Below the pieces are notes generated by a model that was given only the letters and a program-made list of their open reading frames with translations, searched no databases and was not told the origin of the DNA. Shown piece after piece: positions 26,917-35,507 of a stretch of DNA of 64,000 nt (positions within the stretch are counted from its first letter, which is position 1; each line of letters opens with the position of its first letter). The stretch is from Sphingomonas sp. IC081 (GTDB lineage: Bacteria > Pseudomonadota > Alphaproteobacteria > Sphingomonadales > Sphingomonadaceae), in assembly GCF_006874585.1 (NCBI RefSeq), contig NZ_CP029761.1, positions 3,846,010 through 3,910,009 of the forward strand. Reading direction: 5' to 3'. Position numbers and translations under genes: made by a program.

Positions 26917-27085
26917 GAAAGATAGAGAAGTCCTGGGGCCCTTCGATACACGCAGGAGATCCCCCAGACCCGCATAATGTCCCCGTTTCGCCCAGCCTAT
27001 CTGTCTAGGCGGCGTGGACAAATTCCTCGAGGTCACGACCGGAGGCAAAACCCGTCAATTCAAGGAGGCGAGGCGCAGGACTATG
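26917..27085. repeat. Left half of a composite intergenic repeat interrupted by IS66
   Basis: Bases 26917-26990 (AGAAGTCCTGGGGCCCTTCG onward) recur inverted at 58534-58584. Bases 27005-27038 are a 34-bp sequence, starting CTAGGCGGCGTGG, that recurs exactly inverted at 30371-30404. Together with 30209-30525 this was one intergenic repeat before the IS66 insertion. Confidence 0.8.
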
Positions 27086-27169
27086 GTTAGCGATGCGAGC
27101 GCCCCACGTAGACGGCGCTGATTGCTGAGCCAATGACCCTGCCTTTGAATTGGCAGCGGAGATGGCAAG

Positions 27170-27613
27170 ATGCTCGATGATGACGCCAGTGGTTTGAACG
27201 GCGATTTAAACAGTGCGGCACGGTGTGCGAATACGCATTGGAACGGTGTGCCGCATAGTGCGAAGTCGGATGTAGCCGAAGCGACAATCCTGGGCCCGCA
27301 GAAGCGCAACCGACGGTGGGATGCACACGAGAAGGCGCGGATCACTGCGGAAAGCTTTGAGCCGGGCGCCAACATCAGCGCGGTGGCGCGGCGCCATGGC
27401 ATGAGCCCGGGCTTGCTCCATTACTGGCGGCGAACGGTGCGCGACCGGGCGGCGATGGAGCCGATCTCGTTTGTGCCGCTGGAAGTCGACGATGGCACGC
27501 GGGCTCCGGAAGGCAGTCTCGAGATTGGGTTCGACGGCGCCCACGTCGTGGTGCGCGGCGCGGTGGACGCCGGCGTCCTGAGGGTTGTTTGCGAGGCGCT
27601 GCGTCAGCGATGA
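27170..27613 (+). CDS. tnpA: IS66 accessory protein TnpA
   Basis: This 147-residue helix-turn-helix protein (RRWDAHEKARITAESFEPGA, then RHGMSPGLLHYWRR) is the first IS66 gene, needed with TnpB for efficient transposition. Its stop overlaps the tnpB start (ATGA). The exact start is uncertain because the first 40 residues lie close to the left end. Confidence 0.88.
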   Translation: MLDDDASGLNGDLNSAARCANTHWNGVPHSAKSDVAEATILGPQKRNRRWDAHEKARITAESFEPGANISAVARRHGMSPGLLHYWRRTVRDRAAMEPISFVPLEVDDGTRAPEGSLEIGFDGAHVVVRGAVDAGVLRVVCEALRQR

Positions 27614-27963
27614 TCGGCGGGCGCAGCGATCTGAAAGTCGTGCTGGTGTCGGGCCCGATCGACTTCAGGGCCGGTATCAACAGGCTCGCCTCGCTGGTGG
27701 CCAACGAGTTGGGCCGAGATCCCTATTCCAGTGATGTCTTCGTGTTCCGGTCGAAGCGGATGGACCGTTTGAAGCTCCTGCATTTTGACGGCTCCGGAAC
27801 CATCATGGTGACAAAGTGGCTGGAGGCTGGGAAGTTCTTCTGGCCGCCCGTGACAGGCGGGGTGATCAAGCTGACCTCGGCGCAGATGACGCTGCTGCTG
27901 GGCGGAATGGACTGGCGCCGCCTTGAGGAAAACCCGATAAAAAAGCCCGACATGGCAGGGTGA
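27610..27963 (+). CDS. tnpB: IS66 accessory protein TnpB
   Basis: This 117-residue protein carries the IS66 Orf2 signature: PIDFRAGINRLASLV, DVFVFRSKRMDRLKLLHFDG and FFWPPV. It is of standard length. It is not related to the RNA-guided TnpB of IS200/IS605. Translation is coupled to tnpA. Confidence 0.95.
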   Translation: MIGGRSDLKVVLVSGPIDFRAGINRLASLVANELGRDPYSSDVFVFRSKRMDRLKLLHFDGSGTIMVTKWLEAGKFFWPPVTGGVIKLTSAQMTLLLGGMDWRRLEENPIKKPDMAG

Positions 27964-28013
27964 AAGTGCCGGTTTTTATGGGTTTTTGCGCGATTGTGTG
28001 CTAACAAAATCGG

Positions 28014-29564
28014 GTGACCCGACCCCCGGAAAATCAGGCTGACGCACTCGATGCGATGACCCGCCGGGTGGCGGAACTGGAGGCCGAACTCGCGGCGGCC
28101 TCCAGGCTGTTGCAGACCTATAAGGCGATGTTGTTCGGTTCGCGCTCCGAAAAAGCGCGCGTCGTTCTGGACGAGCAAGGGTGCCTCGATCTGGGGGACC
28201 TGAGTGCCGTTCACGTGGCGCCAGCAGCCAACGATGATCCGATGCCCATGGGGGTAAAGCCTCGTGCCAGGCGCAACATCGGCGCTCTACCCAAGCATCT
28301 GCCCCGGATCATTCACGTCATCGAACCTGAAAGCACGCAGTGTGCCTGCTGTCAGGGCGGCATGCATAAAATCGGCGAGGACGTGAGCGAGGCGCTCGAC
28401 ATCGTGCCGGCCATCCTGCGTGTGATTGCGACCGTCCGCCCCAAGTACGCTTGCCGGACCTGTGAGGGCGGCATCGTCCAGGCACCGGCGCCGCGCAGGA
28501 TGATCGAAGGCGGAATGGCGACAACCTCGCTGATCGCCTGGATCGTGACACAGCGCTTCGCATGGTATCTTCCGGTTTATCGCCAGGCCCAGATGCTGGC
28601 AGGGCATGGCCTGCAGATTGATCGATCGACGCTGACACGCTGGCTGAAGTGCGCAGCCTGGTGGCTCGAAGGCCTCTACGATCTGCAACTGCGGGCAATC
28701 CATAGTCATCCCCGCATCCACGTCGATGAAACCCGGATGCCTGTGGTTGGAGGTGGCAACGGCAAAGTCCGCATCGACCAGTTCTGGGCCCATGGAACCG
28801 ATGATCGCCCCTGGAATGGTCCGGCACCGCCGGCGGTGTGCTATGTCCATGCCCGTTCCCGAAGCCATCGCACGATATCCGAGCAGCTTGGACGCTATCA
28901 GGGCGTGCTCCAGGTCGATGGCTATCGTGCCTATAAGGCCTTCGAGAACCCGGACGAGTTGTCCGGAGATATCCGGCTCGCGTTCTGCCTCGCGCATCTG
29001 CGGCGACGCTTCGTGGACCTTCATAAAAGCACCCGATCGCCGATCACCGCGCAGATCATCACTCTGCTCAGTCGCATTTATCGGATCGAGGCGGAAATCC
29101 GTGGCACCAGTGCCGAGCACCGGCTGCTCACGCGGCAGGAGAAGTCCAGGCCGATCATGGAGGAACTCAAGGCGCTGCTCGACGATACCTTGCCGCGCGT
29201 CTCGCAGGTCTCGGATCTGGCTGGGCACATCCGCTATGCTCAGGGCCACTGGCGCGGCCTCAACCTGTTCCTCGAAGATGGCCGCGTCGAGGTCGATAAC
29301 AACATGATCGAGCGGCAAATGCGCCCGATTGGAATCGGACGCCGCAATAGTCTGTTCGCCGGCAACGAAGGCGGGGCCCATACGTGGGCGGTGCTCGCTT
29401 CCCTGCTTCAGACAGCAAAACTGAACGGGCTCGATCCCTACACCTGGCTGAACGATGTGCTGGCCCGGATGGTCTCGGGTGAAGTCCTCAGCAATGATCT
29501 CGAGCAGCTCCTGGCATGGAACTGGCGCCCCGCTGAACCGACCGCTATGCGACTGGCCGCATGA
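28014..29564 (+). CDS. tnpC: IS66 transposase TnpC (DDE)
   Basis: This 516-residue transposase starts at GTG 28014. An N-terminal leucine-rich coiled coil (VAELEAELAAASRLLQTYKA) is followed by a zinc-binding segment with CACC and CRTC pairs. The DDE catalytic core has acidic residues visible in IHVDETRMPV, LQVDGYRAY and NNMIERQMRPI. Its stop overlaps the next gene by ATGA. Confidence 0.95.
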   Translation: MTRPPENQADALDAMTRRVAELEAELAAASRLLQTYKAMLFGSRSEKARVVLDEQGCLDLGDLSAVHVAPAANDDPMPMGVKPRARRNIGALPKHLPRIIHVIEPESTQCACCQGGMHKIGEDVSEALDIVPAILRVIATVRPKYACRTCEGGIVQAPAPRRMIEGGMATTSLIAWIVTQRFAWYLPVYRQAQMLAGHGLQIDRSTLTRWLKCAAWWLEGLYDLQLRAIHSHPRIHVDETRMPVVGGGNGKVRIDQFWAHGTDDRPWNGPAPPAVCYVHARSRSHRTISEQLGRYQGVLQVDGYRAYKAFENPDELSGDIRLAFCLAHLRRRFVDLHKSTRSPITAQIITLLSRIYRIEAEIRGTSAEHRLLTRQEKSRPIMEELKALLDDTLPRVSQVSDLAGHIRYAQGHWRGLNLFLEDGRVEVDNNMIERQMRPIGIGRRNSLFAGNEGGAHTWAVLASLLQTAKLNGLDPYTWLNDVLARMVSGEVLSNDLEQLLAWNWRPAEPTAMRLAA

Positions 29565-30172
29565 GTAGCACCAGTCGCTTCAAGCGCCCAAAGAAGCCCA
29601 GAAGAGCGCGCATCCTCACGCATGAAAAGCTTGAGGAATGGCTGGCCACTCGCGAGCATCCGATGCCGGGCGTATCGATGATCGACGGCTATCTCGCCGC
29701 GCTTGTCGTATCGCCCCAGTTCATTCCTCCCGAAGACTGGCTGCGCCCCATAGTCGGAGACGGCATCGCCTGGGCGCCGGATGGCAGTATCGAGGAGGCT
29801 GTCCGCAACACGATCTTCCAGCGGTATAGCCAGATTGGCGCGACCCTGTCCGGCGGACCGAAGCGCTATGCCCCCATTTACATGCGCACGGACGCTGGCG
29901 AAGTTCTCCTGGAGGACTTCGCCAATGGCTTCTACCTCGGCATGCGGCTCAGCATCGACGACTGGAAGCCGCACATATCCAATCCGGAAATCGGCCACCC
30001 ACTGACCGCCATCCTCGGTCATTGCACGACAATGATGCCCGAGGATCAACGCCAGAACGCACTACGCGGCCAGGCCGGCGAGATCCTGGCTCAATCCTGG
30101 AAAATCGTTCCAGAGCTGGTCGAGATGCTTCACGTCAGCATCGGCGGCGCCCGAAACATCGAAATCCGATAA
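29561..30172 (+). CDS. UPF0149/YecA-like passenger protein of the IS66 element
   Basis: This 203-residue protein has the UPF0149 pattern: MIDGYLAALVVSPQFIPPEDW, then a helical body ending in EILAQSWKIVPELVEMLH. It is coupled to tnpC by ATGA and ends 36 bases before the right inverted repeat, so it moves with the element. No zinc-binding SEC-C tail is present, unlike many YecA proteins. Its role in transposition or host benefit is unknown. Confidence 0.8.
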   Translation: MSSTSRFKRPKKPRRARILTHEKLEEWLATREHPMPGVSMIDGYLAALVVSPQFIPPEDWLRPIVGDGIAWAPDGSIEEAVRNTIFQRYSQIGATLSGGPKRYAPIYMRTDAGEVLLEDFANGFYLGMRLSIDDWKPHISNPEIGHPLTAILGHCTTMMPEDQRQNALRGQAGEILAQSWKIVPELVEMLHVSIGGARNIEIR

Positions 30173-30208
30173 CCAGCAGCGTCAACGTGGGGTTCTCGCA
30201 CCGCTAAC

Positions 30209-30525
30209 GGACTATGTCGATAGTTCAAGCCGAACCGACGCCGAAGTGGCGGGTTTTGGTCCGGCCCCTTCGGGGTAGCCCCCATGTGCCCCCCGGCAGC
30301 GTTGCACGGCCTTGAAAGAGAACCACTCTTCCCGCGTCCGCGCGCCTCGCCGGGGGGCACATGGGGGCTATCGTGACCTCGAGGAATTTGTCCACGCCGC
30401 CTAGCGCTCCCTGCGGCGCAGCCAATATGTCTCCCGACGCAGCCGTGGGTGCGCAACGGAGTTGGCCTGCCTGACCTAGACGGTATCGGGGGTGCAGGGG
30501 GGCTTTGCTCCCCTGCTTTTCCCTT
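30209..30525. repeat. Right half of the composite intergenic repeat, with a 22-bp inverted repeat
   Basis: This 317-base stretch has no gene. It begins with the 8-bp IS66 target duplicate and contains a perfect 22-bp inverted repeat (30277-30298 and 30349-30370, arm starting TAGCCCCCATGTG). The exact 34-bp inverted copy of the left arm follows at 30371-30404. A further block (30405-30525) recurs inverted at 58385-58505. A C-rich hairpin (CAGGGGGGCTTTGCTCCCCTG) ends it. Confidence 0.8.
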
Positions 30526-30528
30526 TCT

Positions 30529-30915
30529 TCACCCCCTCGGCGGCTGCCGCCGATAGCTGAGTGCTTCCGCCACATGCACGCGGCCGACTTCGGCGCTTCC
30601 GGCAAGGTCGGCGATCGTGCGCGCCACGCGCAGGATGCGCGTATAGCCGCGGGCCGAGAGGTGCATCGCCTCCGCCGCCTGCATCAACAGCTTGCGCCCG
30701 GGTTCATCGGGCGTGGCGTGGGTTTTGAGCAGGTCACCGTCGAGTTCGGCATTGGTGCGCCTGCCGGTGCCGGAAAGCCGCGCGGTCTGCACGGCGCGGG
30801 CGCGGGCGACGCGCTGCGCCACTTCGGCGCTGCCTTCCTTGGGCGGCGGCAGGGCGAGGTCCACCGCGCGCACCGGGTCGACCTCGACGTGGAGGTCGAT
30901 GCGGTCGCGAAGTGT
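30529..30915 (-). pseudogene. comM: comM (YifB, Mg-chelatase-like) 3' fragment
   Basis: The last roughly 128 codons of comM remain. They start at LRDRIDLHVEVDPVRAVDL and run through the C-terminal helical domain (ARGYTRILRVARTIADLAG) to the stop at 30529. In intact ComM this follows the AAA+ core of a roughly 500-residue protein. Upstream of codon LRD the sequence becomes unrelated and richer in A+T, marking the island edge. The 5' fragment lies at 46190-46833. About 160 codons of the middle, with Walker A and B, are absent from the window. Confidence 0.92.
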
Positions 30916-30935
30916 AACTCTTTTCAAGATGGGCG

Positions 30936-32396
30936 TTACCCGGAAATTTCACGCAGCTTCTTACGGAATAGAGCTTGTAAAGCAGAGCCTCTTGCAAGGG
31001 GTTGTGTGTTCAACAGGTCAATAATGTTTTTATCAGTAAGTGTGATCAGGATGCCGTTCTGCGCTTGAAAGACATCCTTGCATCGCTTGGTAAGCACCTT
31101 CTCATCGTCGACGGCGCGGCAGACAATGATGCCAAATCGTCCCCGTCTCGGATCGAAGCGGCCCGCCAACTGATCTATTTCTGGGTTGGCAATGTCATCG
31201 CTATAGTTCTTTGCTTCAATGATGACTTCCCGTGATGTGGTAAAAGGGTCATCTTTGCGGTCTTTGAAAAAGCCTTCTTCTGCCGAGTTCAAAAATGTCA
31301 GATCAATTCGTTTCCTCCCGTCGTTGATCTCGCGCTCCAGCGACGGACTGATCAAATCTGGGTAAAACAGGTAAGTGAGCACACCGGTGATAAAATGGTG
31401 ATAGGCCGTGGCGTGCCGCTTGCCCGTTGGAATTGCGGCCAGCGTCTTTTTAAGACCTTCATCAAATGCCGTCTGGTGGAATACCTCACCATTGGCTTCG
31501 ACAAGCGTTCTAATCCCCACTGGCGCGTGACGATCTAAGACGGTTCGGAATTTTTTATATTCGGCAGGGTGATCGTTAGAGAAACTTGCCAAGAACGACT
31601 TTTTAAGTGGAAATTTCTCTCGTATCTTAGACTTACGAACGACCCTCCTTGTTGTATTTTTTGTTTTAACAACCTCTACAAGTGAGCCATTCGTTCTAAG
31701 TTGCTCGTCTTGAATGAAATTTGTGACAAAATGATTATAATATTTTGACGCAGCTTGCTGGAGCCCCCCCTTCCAGCGAACATACCGTTTTGGGACGAGA
31801 AGAATCTTATGGTCATTTATGACTGGAATATTGTCATATTCGTCTTTGATCCAATCCCTGCCCACCGAATCCCAAATGAGGCCAGCGGGGACTTTATGGG
31901 GTATTTCTCGCCCCAAAATTTCAAACTGATCTTTCGTATATTCAATCAAGTGACGGCGGATTATATTCGTTGTCATATCTGAAATTTTGTCAGCGCCGAT
32001 GCCGTCAATAAATAGGGCTGCGTCCGTTAAATCCTGAAGAAGGCCGGATTTTGCTGCGGGTGACGCCTTAAGGCTATCGAAGACCTGTTTTGCTTGTCCC
32101 GGACCGAGGCCTCGACCGTTCGGCTCACCGGATGATACACCGAGATGCGTTTCGTTGGGCTCTCGGAGCCCTTCGAGCAATTGCGTCCCCTTTGTATCAT
32201 TTCCCTTTTTGATAGCCTTCAGAACGGTGTCGAAAAAGCTTCTAATGTCATCCTGACATTTTTGCGCGAATTCGTCGCGTGGCTTAAGAAAGCTGGCTGG
32301 ATCGATGTATAGAGGAAAATCTAACTCAAGATCGATGTCAACAAAATCAAGTAGGGGCTGCGACTGATTTAGGCCCAGCGCTTTCGATAACAGCAT
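30936..32396 (-). CDS. Putative PD-(D/E)XK restriction-like nuclease
   Basis: This 486-residue protein belongs to no family I can name. Its C-terminal third (residues about 350-450) has a PD-(D/E)XK arrangement: an acidic residue in EINDGRKRIDLTF (D365), then VIIEAKNYSDD (E394-x-K396), followed by QLAGRFDPRRGRFGIIVCR. The N-terminal two thirds (LDFVDIDLELDFPLYIDPAS, then a helical basic region) could be a target-recognition or sensing part. The DNA is much richer in A+T than the host. It sits at the island edge, diverging from the recombinase. A small frame ends one base before its start. Inference: a defence nuclease or anti-plasmid factor. Confidence 0.72.
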   Translation of the reverse strand: MLLSKALGLNQSQPLLDFVDIDLELDFPLYIDPASFLKPRDEFAQKCQDDIRSFFDTVLKAIKKGNDTKGTQLLEGLREPNETHLGVSSGEPNGRGLGPGQAKQVFDSLKASPAAKSGLLQDLTDAALFIDGIGADKISDMTTNIIRRHLIEYTKDQFEILGREIPHKVPAGLIWDSVGRDWIKDEYDNIPVINDHKILLVPKRYVRWKGGLQQAASKYYNHFVTNFIQDEQLRTNGSLVEVVKTKNTTRRVVRKSKIREKFPLKKSFLASFSNDHPAEYKKFRTVLDRHAPVGIRTLVEANGEVFHQTAFDEGLKKTLAAIPTGKRHATAYHHFITGVLTYLFYPDLISPSLEREINDGRKRIDLTFLNSAEEGFFKDRKDDPFTTSREVIIEAKNYSDDIANPEIDQLAGRFDPRRGRFGIIVCRAVDDEKVLTKRCKDVFQAQNGILITLTDKNIIDLLNTQPLARGSALQALFRKKLREISG

Positions 32397-32486
32397 TTAC
32401 CACTCCGCCCATTTCACAACGATAAACGCTAATGCATCGTTGCTGATCTCTGCAACCGAATCATACATGTCAAAAAAGTCAAACAT
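32397..32486 (-). CDS. Small ORF abutting the nuclease gene, possibly a truncated partner
   Basis: The stop TAA at 32397-32399 is immediately followed by the nuclease ATG. The frame is open back to 32543, with in-frame starts ATG 32486, TTG 32501 and TTG 32537. It ends MFDFFDMYDSVAEISNDALA followed by FIVVKWAEW, which looks protein-like. It could be the tail of a truncated gene, a leader peptide or a small immunity or antitoxin-type protein. No family is recognised. Confidence 0.35.
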   Translation of the reverse strand: MFDFFDMYDSVAEISNDALAFIVVKWAEW

Positions 32487-32724
32487 CTTTTTTCGAAACA
32501 ATGTGTCTTCCTCGGGGGAGTTCGGCTGGGTAGCCAACTGCCTTCAATGCCTTTGTGGCCCCTCATCGTTAAATCATTAGCCTTACTGATTTTTCATGCA
32601 GGTCGATGCGATTCAACAATATTGCAGTCGGTGGAATCTCTACAAGTATCAGAAAGGTAGGGCGAATTTTGACGCAGGCTGCTGCTGCGTTGGCAAGGGC
32701 ACTGTTTTCAAGTAGAAGGTTGCT

Positions 32725-34491
32725 ATGCTCGCTATCGCTTACGCCCGCTGGTCCTCCATGGAGCAAACCAAAGGCTCGACGCTCGTCCGCCAGATCGAAA
32801 ACACCACCGCATTCATCGAAGCATGGGGGTGGCAGAATGTTGCCGAGCCGATGATCGACCGGGGCAAGTCCGCCTACACTGGCGCAAACATCGAGACGGG
32901 CCAACTCGGCAAGTTTCGCGACAGCATCATGTCTGGGCGGCGAGAGGCAAGCAATCTGGTCTTGGTTGTCGAAGAATTGGATCGCCTCTCCCGTCAGCCC
33001 GCCGACATCATGTTGTCGTGGCTCTCTCCGCTGGTTCGCAAGGGCCTCACCATCGCGGTGGTGAACACGGGCCAGATGATCACCCGTGAGATGCTCGACC
33101 ACGACATGGGCGGGCTGATGATGATCTTGATCACGGCTTTCGGTTCGCACACCGAATCCCGCAAGAAGGCGAAGCGGGTCGCGGCAGCTTGGGAACAGAA
33201 GCGCGAAGCAGCGCGGAATGGCGAGGCCAAAATCCAGCGCAATCATCGCCGACCGAAGTGGGTTGAGATCGATGATGCGGGCCAGTTCTATGTACCGGAG
33301 CACAAAGAAAAAATCGTCAAACTGATTTTCGAGAACCGGGTGAATGGGATCGGCAAGGGCCTCACCGCCAAGCGCCTCAATGAAATGGCCCTCACGGATT
33401 CACGCTACGCCCCTTGGGAATTGGATGCCGGGGAGCGCAAGGCACCCTCGATGTGGACGGCGACCTACATCGGTCGTGTTCTGCGCAACCGGGCGGTGAT
33501 GGGCGAATGGCAACCATACCGTCGTCCACGCAACGGTGAGGTGACGGCCCTCGAACCGATTGCTGATTATTACCCACGCATCATCGACCCCGCGCTCTTC
33601 ATGCGCGCGAACGAAAAACGGATTGCGGACGCATTGAAGCACCAAGGTCGAGGGCGCGGTCTATCCAATTTGCTCGGCACGAAAGCCATTTGCGCCGAGT
33701 GCGGCGGGCAAATGTCAGCGCTTGGCTCTGCGGCTTACTTCACGAACAAAAAAGGTGAGAAGCACCGCCACTACTTCCTTTACTGCCGCAACGCCAAGGT
33801 GGGGAAGACCTGCGAGAACCAGCGTGGATGGACCTATGATCGCGTCGAAGGGCCGATCCTCGACCGCATCCTCACCCTCGCCATGGATGATCAGCATTTC
33901 GCGAGCGACGATCAGGACACCGTTGCGCTGGAACTGGCGGTGCATTCGACGAAAGCGTCGATTGCTGAGATTGAGCGGAAAATCGAAAATGTGCTCGATG
34001 TCATCGAGGGCGGTGGCGGTGCGCAGGCAAAGGGACGCTTGCTCAAGTTACAGCAGGAATTGGAACACGCGCAGGAAGCGCACGAGAAGGCCGTTGAGAG
34101 CCTTTCCAGTGCTCGGGGTGCTGTGAGCCCAAGTGAGCACATCAAGCGTGTAAGCGAAGTCAGAATGCTCCTATGGAGCGATGACGAGGATGAACGCTTC
34201 CAAGCTCGGTCGAGAGTTAAGGCAGCGCTACAGGCTGTGTTGCAGTCGATCCGTTTCCATCCCCGCACGGGCAATGTGACTGTGCGGTTGGTGGCTAATA
34301 CGCGCATGTTTGCCATCAATCATGGCGGCGAGATCATCGACGACATCGATCTCGGCGGGCCACACTTTGAACCGGTGACGGTGGTCGATTTGATGACCGG
34401 CGACACTGAAGTGAGAAACAATCTCGATCTCGATCAGCGACAGGCTGCGAAAGACTATCAGCGTCGAAAAGAGACGACCGACATCAGGTAG
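32725..34491 (+). CDS. Large serine recombinase
   Basis: This 588-residue site-specific recombinase probably integrates and excises the island. The N-terminal resolvase domain (1-150) has the nucleophile at S10 or S11 in YARWSSMEQ and ELDRLSRQPADIM. A recombinase DNA-binding domain (about 175-300) follows, including TATYIGRVLRNRAVMGEW. A zinc ribbon has C323, C326, C354 and C363. A coiled coil (about 405-470) follows, as in phage integrases of this class. It appears full length. The start MLAIAYARWSS at 32725 fits the family. Confidence 0.93.
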   Translation: MLAIAYARWSSMEQTKGSTLVRQIENTTAFIEAWGWQNVAEPMIDRGKSAYTGANIETGQLGKFRDSIMSGRREASNLVLVVEELDRLSRQPADIMLSWLSPLVRKGLTIAVVNTGQMITREMLDHDMGGLMMILITAFGSHTESRKKAKRVAAAWEQKREAARNGEAKIQRNHRRPKWVEIDDAGQFYVPEHKEKIVKLIFENRVNGIGKGLTAKRLNEMALTDSRYAPWELDAGERKAPSMWTATYIGRVLRNRAVMGEWQPYRRPRNGEVTALEPIADYYPRIIDPALFMRANEKRIADALKHQGRGRGLSNLLGTKAICAECGGQMSALGSAAYFTNKKGEKHRHYFLYCRNAKVGKTCENQRGWTYDRVEGPILDRILTLAMDDQHFASDDQDTVALELAVHSTKASIAEIERKIENVLDVIEGGGGAQAKGRLLKLQQELEHAQEAHEKAVESLSSARGAVSPSEHIKRVSEVRMLLWSDDEDERFQARSRVKAALQAVLQSIRFHPRTGNVTVRLVANTRMFAINHGGEIIDDIDLGGPHFEPVTVVDLMTGDTEVRNNLDLDQRQAAKDYQRRKETTDIR

Positions 34492-34542
34492 GAGCTTGGT
34501 TGGTTGATAAGGCGCACTTGGAAATTATGCGTTCTGGCGGTG

Positions 34543-34788
34543 TTATCCGCGCCACTTCGTCACTCGGTAAAGCTGCTCAAGCTCACTTCGTGAAAACCGC
34601 AGGAAGAACGCATCAAAGGGAACGGTCGTGATGTCGCCTTCCCGGTGGTGAGGTGGGATCGGATCGGCGGTCAGCGCGAGCATATTCAAATATCGGACGG
34701 CGGCGCGGTGCCAGTGGACCCGTCGCCTGCGGCCTTCCTTGGTGGAGAGGGTGGCGAGATCGGCGTAGAAGTGTTCGAGAAGGGTCAT
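34543..34788 (-). CDS. Hypothetical protein, 81 aa
   Basis: A short basic protein (MTLLEHFYADLATLSTKEGR at the start, FFLRFSRSELEQLYRVTKW at the end). No family is recognised. It lies just after the recombinase, on the opposite strand. Two hairpins (34798-34827, arm GGGCCGCTA; 34841-34879, arm TGTGGGCGG) separate it from the HNH-AP2 gene. Confidence 0.5.
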   Translation of the reverse strand: MTLLEHFYADLATLSTKEGRRRRVHWHRAAVRYLNMLALTADPIPPHHREGDITTVPFDAFFLRFSRSELEQLYRVTKWRG

Positions 34789-34888
34789 GGATGAGAAGGG
34801 CCGCTACCATGGGAGTGATAGCGGCCCGAGGAGACAGGAGTGTGGGCGGCGAGGAGAACCAATTGCTTACCGCCCACACCACTATTTA

Positions 34889-35296
34889 TCATGCGGCCAT
34901 CGAGATGATGACGGTGGAGCGAACCCTGCCACGCGGGACGAAGGCGAAATCGCCGTGAACTTCCAGCGCTGCGCGGAGATACGCCTCGGCGGCTTCTTCT
35001 TCGCGCTCGAAGGTGCCAAGGTAGACAGCGCGTCCATTGACGCGGATGTAGGTGCGCCATTTTTTGCCGGAGCGGCTTACGCCTTTGAATTTCGACACGC
35101 CACGCAGCTTCCTTGAGATGATGTTTTGACCGCGTGTTGCGATCCGCAAATTTGAAATCGCGTTATTCGTTTTGTCGCCATCGCGGTGATCAATTTCACC
35201 ATCAGGCCATTCACCAAAGTGCAGTGCCCATGCTATCCGATGACCGAGTAGGCACTGTTTGCCGACGCGAATCCAGCAGTATCCTTGATTCATCAT
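34889..35296 (-). CDS. HNH-AP2 endonuclease, N-terminus truncated by IS21
   Basis: About 135 residues remain. An HNH nuclease core (HRIAWALHFGEWPDGEIDHR, then DGDKTNNAISNLR) is followed by an AP2-like DNA-binding domain (FKGVSRSGKKWRTYIRVNGR). This is the typical layout of phage or homing HNH genes. Such proteins usually have about 20 more N-terminal residues. Here the frame meets the IS21 end at 35296, and the first two Met codons lie at that junction. It may still be translated from there but is probably inactive or weakly expressed. Confidence 0.75.
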   Translation of the reverse strand: MMNQGYCWIRVGKQCLLGHRIAWALHFGEWPDGEIDHRDGDKTNNAISNLRIATRGQNIISRKLRGVSKFKGVSRSGKKWRTYIRVNGRAVYLGTFEREEEAAEAYLRAALEVHGDFAFVPRGRVRSTVIISMAA

Positions 35297-35507
35297 GTCA
35301 ACCGGCGCGCAAAACTGACCCCCTATCGGCGCCCAATATTGACCCCACCTTTCGGTAGTCTGGCGGTTATCCCGGTAGTCGATAGGAGGGGCCCACGGAC
35401 GACGACGCGCACCGTCAGGTGTGCTGGCGGCGGCGTCCGTGGGAGGTCCCTGTTGACCCACCGGGTTAACCGCCGGGGATGGGGGTCCGGGGGAAGGGGT
35501 TTTCGGC

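Larger units (their letters stand above)
27086..30208 (+). mobile_element. IS66-family insertion sequence with four genes
   Basis: The element is 3123 bp. The terminal inverted repeats begin GTTAGCGATGCGAGC (left) and GTTAGCGGTGCGAGA (right, read inward), with matching CCCCACGT further in. The flanking 8-bp direct repeat GGACTATG lies at 27078-27085 and 30209-30216, the duplication length expected for IS66. It contains tnpA, tnpB, tnpC and a downstream UPF0149-like passenger, all overlapping or closely spaced on the + strand. It appears intact. Confidence 0.95.

Noticed and set aside
27610..27963. RNA-guided TnpB nuclease
   Set aside because: The short protein is IS66 Orf2; it has no RuvC motifs and is unrelated despite the shared name.
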